From the IMG/VR virus record IMGVR_UViG_3300042691_027081, positions 1 to 23,156 of that record: 23,156 nucleotides of DNA, one strand, 5' to 3'. Both the position numbers and the translations under genes were made by a program. Every line of letters begins with the position of its first letter. Within the stretch, counting starts at the first letter, position 1. This DNA comes from a virus. Positions 19,266 to 23,156 of this stretch are shown one piece after another. Under the pieces are notes generated by a model, which was not told the DNA's origin, made no database searches, and worked only from the letters and a program-made list of their open reading frames with translations.

Positions 19266-20310
19266 TAGCTTTGCCGGTGTTGGCAAAGTTACTGAACAGA
19301 CCGGGCCTACAGAAATTTTAAGGAATAAGAAAAGTATTCCTTCTAGTCTAAACACGGGCGTAGAGATGAATGACACCGTCTCTACAGCCAAAGCTAAAGC
19401 CGAATTAACTTTTGAAGATAAAACTACAGTCAAACTTACAGAACACAGTAAAATGATCATAGATGATTTTGTATATGATCCAAAGAAAGGTTCAGGTAAG
19501 TTGGCTTTAAATATGGCTTTAGGTACCGCACGTTATGCCAGCGGACAGATTGCCAAAAATAATCCTCAACAGGTAGCAATTAAAACACCAACCGCCAGTA
19601 TTGCTGTTCGTGGTACAGACTTTTCAATGACTGTGGACGAACTAGGAAGGAGTTTAGTTATGCTTCTTCCTAGTTGTGATCCCAAAGGCGGCTGTGTTAC
19701 TGGAGCAATTGAAGTTAGAAACTTTGGCGGCGTAGTTTTATTAGATGTTCCATACCAGGCTACACTAGTCAATAGTGCGTATACTCCTCCAACCGAACCT
19801 GTAGTAATTAAAATTGATCAAGCTAATATTAATAACATGTTGATCATCAGTAAACCAAAAGAAGTTGCAGATGCGGAAAATGCAGGTACCGTTAAGAAAG
19901 AAAAAGGTCTATTAGATTTTAATGAACTAGATTTTGACTTATTAAAATATTCTAAATTAGATGAAAATGCGTTGGACAAAAAAACATCACTAGATAGAAA
20001 TGACCTTGACGCTGATTTGTTAGCTTACAATTCATTAAACGAATTAGATAGACAAAATGCCAGTTTGTTAGGAGACGAATTAGATATACCTGTATTGCCA
20101 GGTTATAGTTCTAATAAGTCATTAGGACTATTATATTACTTTAATGACGATCAAAGTAAAGTCACTTTATATAAAGCAGGCACACATAATGCTACAGCAA
20201 CTTTTGATACAACAAAAAATGTTACTTTTACTTTAATACAAGATGGACAAACAATTATACAAAACGTTAATAAAGGATCGACTAGTACTATAATTATAGT
20301 ACAAAATTAA
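19207..20310 (+). CDS. FecR-domain secreted protein
   Basis: A 367 aa protein from ATG 19207. The signal peptide MQLLPVTVLITTLLLLSPIN...FA (1-23) is encoded out of frame inside the last curlin repeat. A FecR domain follows (about 26-150: VGKVTEQTGPTEILRN, TVSTAKAKAELTFEDKTTVKL, QVAIKTPTASIAVRGTDFSM). A less conserved part carries repeated Leu/Asp motifs (LLDFNELDFDLLKYSKLDEN), and the end is a beta segment. Stand-alone exported FecR domains occur beside CHASE2 proteins and surface structures in bacteria; here it may sense or scaffold in the periplasm. GGAG lies 12 nt before the ATG. A GTG at 19189 is the alternative start. Confidence 0.83.
   Translation: MQLLPVTVLITTLLLLSPINSFAGVGKVTEQTGPTEILRNKKSIPSSLNTGVEMNDTVSTAKAKAELTFEDKTTVKLTEHSKMIIDDFVYDPKKGSGKLALNMALGTARYASGQIAKNNPQQVAIKTPTASIAVRGTDFSMTVDELGRSLVMLLPSCDPKGGCVTGAIEVRNFGGVVLLDVPYQATLVNSAYTPPTEPVVIKIDQANINNMLIISKPKEVADAENAGTVKKEKGLLDFNELDFDLLKYSKLDENALDKKTSLDRNDLDADLLAYNSLNELDRQNASLLGDELDIPVLPGYSSNKSLGLLYYFNDDQSKVTLYKAGTHNATATFDTTKNVTFTLIQDGQTIIQNVNKGSTSTIIIVQN
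20267..20302 (+). promoter_or_regulatory. Candidate promoter with palindromic operator
   Basis: TTAATA (20267-20272), 16 nt, then TATAAT (20289-20294). The -10 lies within a perfect 18-bp palindrome, GTACTATAATTATAGTAC (20285-20302), like an operator. It sits in the last FecR codons and would give a leader of about 90 nt for the beta-barrel gene. The palindrome plus the T6 tract at 20317 could instead be a weak terminator. Confidence 0.4.
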
Positions 20311-20354
20311 ACACAGTTTTTTATTTCTATAACTTAGATTTAAATAATAGTACA

Positions 20355-20391
20355 CCAACACCAAAAAAAATAATAAAGTTGGGGAGCGAAA
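20355..20391 (+). promoter_or_regulatory. Hairpin and GGAGCGAA ribosome site of the beta-barrel gene
   Basis: CCAAC (20355-20359) can pair with GTTGG (20378-20382), whose last two G residues begin the Shine-Dalgarno GGGGAG. The helix is only 5 bp, the weakest of the three, but it keeps the same relation to GGAGCGAA as before csgF and the curlin gene. Confidence 0.35.
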
Positions 20392-22446
20392 ATGAAAAAA
20401 CAATTAATTGCAGCAATAGTTGCCGCTATGCTATCGGTACCGGCAATCGCAGGAAATGAAATATTAGTAAATGAATTTATAAAAGCAGGAGTAAATGAAT
20501 CAACAGGTACGCTGGGAAGTGGAGGAAACACCAATCCAGGACTACAGTACGATAACACTGGTACTGGAACATTTAACTCTGCATACGATTATCTAACACC
20601 AGGTTCGCCCTATGAGGGCTGGGCTGTTCGTATAGATAACGCAGACGGAACGAAGTTCAAGTTATACGGTAATAACAATGCTGGATTCCAAATGGACGGT
20701 AACATTCCTGTAACTGGAGCATGGGTTGGCACACCTACTGCGGCATCTGCGATATGGGCAGGTACAGCAACAGAATTTGGGATAAGACATACATACAGTC
20801 TACCATCCGCACAACGTTACTTAGACATTACTACACGCATTGAGGCTACTGCCGCAATGCCACATTTGTATTTTGGTCGTTATATTGACCCTGATGCTGT
20901 GGCAGCTCCTGGCGACAGTTCAGCAACTGATAACGTTCGTGGCTATGGCATCATTCCAAAGACCAACGTTGTATTCTCAGAAGCAACTGTGAGTCGGTAT
21001 GCTCTTGGTTTATACTCAGCACAAGTTGGAACTGTTAATACAAGTATCCAAGGATGGACAAGTGATCCAAAGAACTACTACCTAAACACAAACGGTCGTG
21101 CTGATGTTAGCAACGGTGATGACACAATTGGTATTGCGTTCTATGCAGCCAATGTTGCAGTAGGCGATATCTTAACATATAACTATGCTTACATTTTTGG
21201 ACCAAGTGCGTTTACTGCTGCCAACTACGCTATCACAGGCGGAGCAGGTGGTGGTACAGCAGGTACAAGTAGTTTTGGCACATTAGTCGACGTTGGTAGT
21301 GCTACTGATGCAGGATCAGGTACTACTACAACAACTCCGACTATTACTGGTACATCAACAGCAACCATTACTGTCAGCGATACCACTGCGATAAACACAA
21401 GTCTTCCAGTTATCACTGCTAGTCTAGCACATCACGAAGCAAGTGAAGCTAGTGGCAAGCAAACTATTGCTCGTGAAACAACAACAAATGTAACTACTCC
21501 ATACACACGTTCTGTTGTAACACTAGTTAGAACAACTAACACATGGAGTGACGGTACTACAACAACATCTGACAGCGCAACTACTACAACTGACACATTA
21601 GTTAATAATGTAGCTACTACTGTAGCTAATGATAGTTTCAGCGGACGTATTGATCAAATGTCATATTTAAATAATTTAAACAGACAACTAGATCGTGGAC
21701 TGAACATGGATGCTTTCCGTCAAGATGGTTACACAGATCAAGAGAAAAAGATAACTGTGTATGCAAATACCAGCGGTGCAAGATCAAACATAGACAATGG
21801 TTATAATGCTAGAAGTCAAGTCTATGGGCTAGGTGTTGAAAAAGAAATCAAACCAAATTGGAGATTAGGTGCTCAATATAATCGTGTGAATACTACTATG
21901 GATGGCACTGATTCTAAAACAGCACAAGACAAAAATCATGTTGGGTTGTTCTCTGTATATACAAACGACAAAGATGTTAAATTTGTTAACAACTTAGGTT
22001 ACTCTGACAACTCAGTTAAAGGCAATCGTACAATACCAGGTATTGATTTTAATAACAGTCATAGTACTAGAGGCGATAACTTATGGTTGAACAATAGAAT
22101 ATATGCTCCAGAGACAAAAGGATTCCGTCCATATGCTGGTGTTACAGTCGGGCGTTCAACAGTAGGTGGTTATACAGAAGCTGGTAGTATTCAAAGTGCT
22201 AGAACTGTAGCTAAAACTACAGACAACTACACATACGGTGAAGCTGGTGTACGTTATGAAAAAGAAATTGACAAGTTCCGTTTAATTGGTGATGTTAGCA
22301 CAACAACAGATTCTGTGACAACAGGCGCTGCTACAGTTGCTTATGCTCCAACAAAAACTGGTACTATCGCTTTAACAGCCGCAACACAGCATGGTAATAA
22401 TATTAACACTAACACAGTTTCGTTAAGGGGTATCATTAGATTTTAA
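20392..22446 (+). CDS. Outer-membrane beta-barrel protein, autotransporter-like
   Basis: A 684 aa protein with a clear signal peptide (MKKQLIAAIVAAMLSVPAIA, 1-20). A large Gly/Thr/Asn-rich surface domain (21-300) is followed by a Thr/Ser-rich stalk (about 303-413) and a C-terminal domain (452-684) of alternating strands such as KITVYANTSGARSNIDNG, YGLGVEKEIKPNWRLGAQYN and YGEAGVRYEKEIDKFRLIGD. It ends in the beta-barrel signature IIRF with terminal Phe. The overall layout is that of a type V autotransporter, with a passenger and a 10-12-strand translocator. It may be displayed on the infected cell next to the curli-like fibre. No protease or adhesin motif was recognised. Confidence 0.78.
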   Translation: MKKQLIAAIVAAMLSVPAIAGNEILVNEFIKAGVNESTGTLGSGGNTNPGLQYDNTGTGTFNSAYDYLTPGSPYEGWAVRIDNADGTKFKLYGNNNAGFQMDGNIPVTGAWVGTPTAASAIWAGTATEFGIRHTYSLPSAQRYLDITTRIEATAAMPHLYFGRYIDPDAVAAPGDSSATDNVRGYGIIPKTNVVFSEATVSRYALGLYSAQVGTVNTSIQGWTSDPKNYYLNTNGRADVSNGDDTIGIAFYAANVAVGDILTYNYAYIFGPSAFTAANYAITGGAGGGTAGTSSFGTLVDVGSATDAGSGTTTTTPTITGTSTATITVSDTTAINTSLPVITASLAHHEASEASGKQTIARETTTNVTTPYTRSVVTLVRTTNTWSDGTTTTSDSATTTTDTLVNNVATTVANDSFSGRIDQMSYLNNLNRQLDRGLNMDAFRQDGYTDQEKKITVYANTSGARSNIDNGYNARSQVYGLGVEKEIKPNWRLGAQYNRVNTTMDGTDSKTAQDKNHVGLFSVYTNDKDVKFVNNLGYSDNSVKGNRTIPGIDFNNSHSTRGDNLWLNNRIYAPETKGFRPYAGVTVGRSTVGGYTEAGSIQSARTVAKTTDNYTYGEAGVRYEKEIDKFRLIGDVSTTTDSVTTGAATVAYAPTKTGTIALTAATQHGNNINTNTVSLRGIIRF

Positions 22447-22478
22447 TAATAACAATAATAAGGCATAGCCTAACTCAC

Positions 22479-22501
22479 AGCCCTCTTCGGAGGGCTTTTT
22501 T
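22479..22501 (+). terminator. Strong rho-independent terminator
   Basis: AGCCCTC, a TTCG tetraloop, GAGGGCT and a six-T run. A 7-bp GC-rich stem with UUCG cap and U-tract is a textbook intrinsic terminator, 32 nt after the beta-barrel gene. It closes the curli-like operon. Confidence 0.93.
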
Positions 22502-22528
22502 ATTAAATATAGTTTTAAGGAGTAAGCC

Positions 22529-22822
22529 ATGCGTATATTAGCATTGGCGTTCCTAGTCTGCTTATCCAGCTTAGCCAACGCCCAGTTTAAATATGATTAT
22601 CCGTTGTTGTGTGATAGTACTTCAAAAATGATTGAAAGTCTTGGTAAAAATTATCAGGAAAAAATTCGCTGGACAGGCGCTCATGTTGATGATAAGTCAG
22701 TGTACAGTTTATGGATAAATGATCGCACAGGCAGCTGGACATTGTTAAAAATGAACACGGAATATGCCTGTATACTGGGCGTTGGTGACGAATCCAAATT
22801 AACCCTTGGAGAATCAGTCTAA
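22529..22822 (+). CDS. Small secreted protein, function unknown
   Basis: A 97 aa protein with a signal peptide (MRILALAFLVCLSSLANA, 1-18). The mature part has two cysteines (LLCDST and YACILG) that could form a disulfide, and a YSLWINDRTGSWTLLKMN block. I recall similar small secreted proteins with a GSWT motif and two cysteines in marine phages; none has a known role. TTTTAAGGAG lies 7 nt before the ATG. It follows the terminator, so it starts a new transcription unit, probably with the CHASE2 gene 18 nt downstream. Confidence 0.75.
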   Translation: MRILALAFLVCLSSLANAQFKYDYPLLCDSTSKMIESLGKNYQEKIRWTGAHVDDKSVYSLWINDRTGSWTLLKMNTEYACILGVGDESKLTLGESV

Positions 22823-22840
22823 AAATTAGGTAAATATTGA

Positions 22841-23156
22841 ATGATAAAAAAAATTCTAACAAGCCCGTGGACTGCTTTATTAACTCTAGCGTTAGTAGCA
22901 GGTATACGTATAGTAGACCCTACATTTGTTGAAAGCGTAAGACTGCGTTATTTTGACACACTAATTACTAGTAAAGCTCCAACAGACAACAACATCTATA
23001 CTGTAAATATAGATGAAGCCGCTTTAGACAAGTATGGACAATGGCCATTACCAAGGGCAGAATATGCAAAAATTATTAAAGATCTTTATGATCGTGGTGC
23101 TGGCCTTGTTGTGCTCAATGTTATCATGGCTGAGCCTGATCGCACTGGTGGCGATG
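22841..23156 (+). CDS. CHASE2-domain membrane sensor protein (partial, runs off the window end)
   Basis: The first 105 residues are visible. There is a signal-anchor (ILTSPWTALLTLALVAGIRI, about 5-24). The start of a CHASE2 extracellular sensor domain follows: RLRYFDTLITSKAP, IYTVNIDEAALDKYGQWPLPRAEYAKIIKDL and the acidic AEPDR. CHASE2 proteins usually end in an adenylate or diguanylate cyclase, a histidine kinase or a Ser/Thr kinase domain; that part lies beyond the window. In bacteria CHASE2 is often found beside FecR proteins, as here. There is no strong ribosome site (TAAATATTGA precedes the ATG). A nucleotide-signalling sensor carried by a phage would be unusual. Confidence 0.8.
   Translation, partial: MIKKILTSPWTALLTLALVAGIRIVDPTFVESVRLRYFDTLITSKAPTDNNIYTVNIDEAALDKYGQWPLPRAEYAKIIKDLYDRGAGLVVLNVIMAEPDRTGGD

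Noticed and set aside
16876-23156. Host chromosomal DNA or contig chimera
   Set aside because: Strand, gene packing and AT-rich composition continue unchanged from the phage genes; coverage data would be needed to exclude a chimera fully.

Overview
The window reads as a piece of a large, AT-rich, T4-like tailed-phage genome from an aquatic environment. All convincing genes lie on the + strand, are tightly packed, and often overlap by 1-17 nt. Phage markers include class Ia ribonucleotide reductase with glutaredoxin, a PAAR-type spike-tip protein, a SleB-type endolysin next to a small membrane protein, a DexA-like exonuclease, ribosomal protein S21, an Hsp20, and several proteins I recognise from memory as typical of marine T4-like phages (130 aa, 204 aa, 407 aa and 138 aa proteins and the 634 aa MRFFEF protein). 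The host is probably a Gram-negative proteobacterium, because outer-membrane genes are present and the DnaK looks beta/gammaproteobacterial. Genus and habitat cannot be fixed from sequence alone. I found no tRNA, CRISPR array or insertion sequence. No gene-free stretch exceeds 300 bases; the longest is 5818-5983.

Layout. (1) 1-3216: nucleotide metabolism: nrdA (3' part), a class II aldolase, nrdB, glutaredoxin and a small beta-rich protein. (2) 3239-4657: a putative structural protein, a PAAR protein, an Hc1 histone-like protein and a 38 aa membrane protein. (3) 4660-5359: Fe-S assembly (iscU, iscA). (4) 5425-9629: conserved phage proteins, endolysin and candidate holin, a membrane/coiled-coil protein that seems to continue through a -1 frameshift at an A9 run, and S21. 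(5) 9685-10855: DEDDh exonuclease and HD phosphohydrolase. (6) 10863-14888: dnaK, hsp20, clpS, heme oxygenase and a ferredoxin-dependent bilin reductase. (7) 14900-16804: a large putative virion protein with a PD-(D/E)XK-like motif. (8) 16876-23156: a curli-like surface module of csgF, csgG with an added SH3 domain, a curlin-repeat protein, a FecR-domain protein, an outer-membrane beta-barrel protein, a strong terminator, a small secreted protein, and the start of a CHASE2 sensor protein.

Most notable points. dnaK and hsp20 share a 5' leader made of a covarying hairpin followed by a second hairpin in which a UUGCU box pairs with the Shine-Dalgarno through a bulged G, as in ROSE RNA thermometers. 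The curli module has its own layered features: candidate SD-masking hairpins before GGAGCGAA ribosome sites, a FecR signal peptide encoded out of frame inside the last curlin repeat, and a small ORF with a good ribosome site nested in the csgG linker. Iron recurs through the window: a diiron NrdB, glutaredoxin, IscU/IscA, heme oxygenase and bilin reductase.

Regulation. Three near-consensus sigma70 promoters begin TTGACACTA. Another lies in the 3' end of dnaK and serves hsp20. Several intergenic NATAAATA boxes resemble T4 late promoters.
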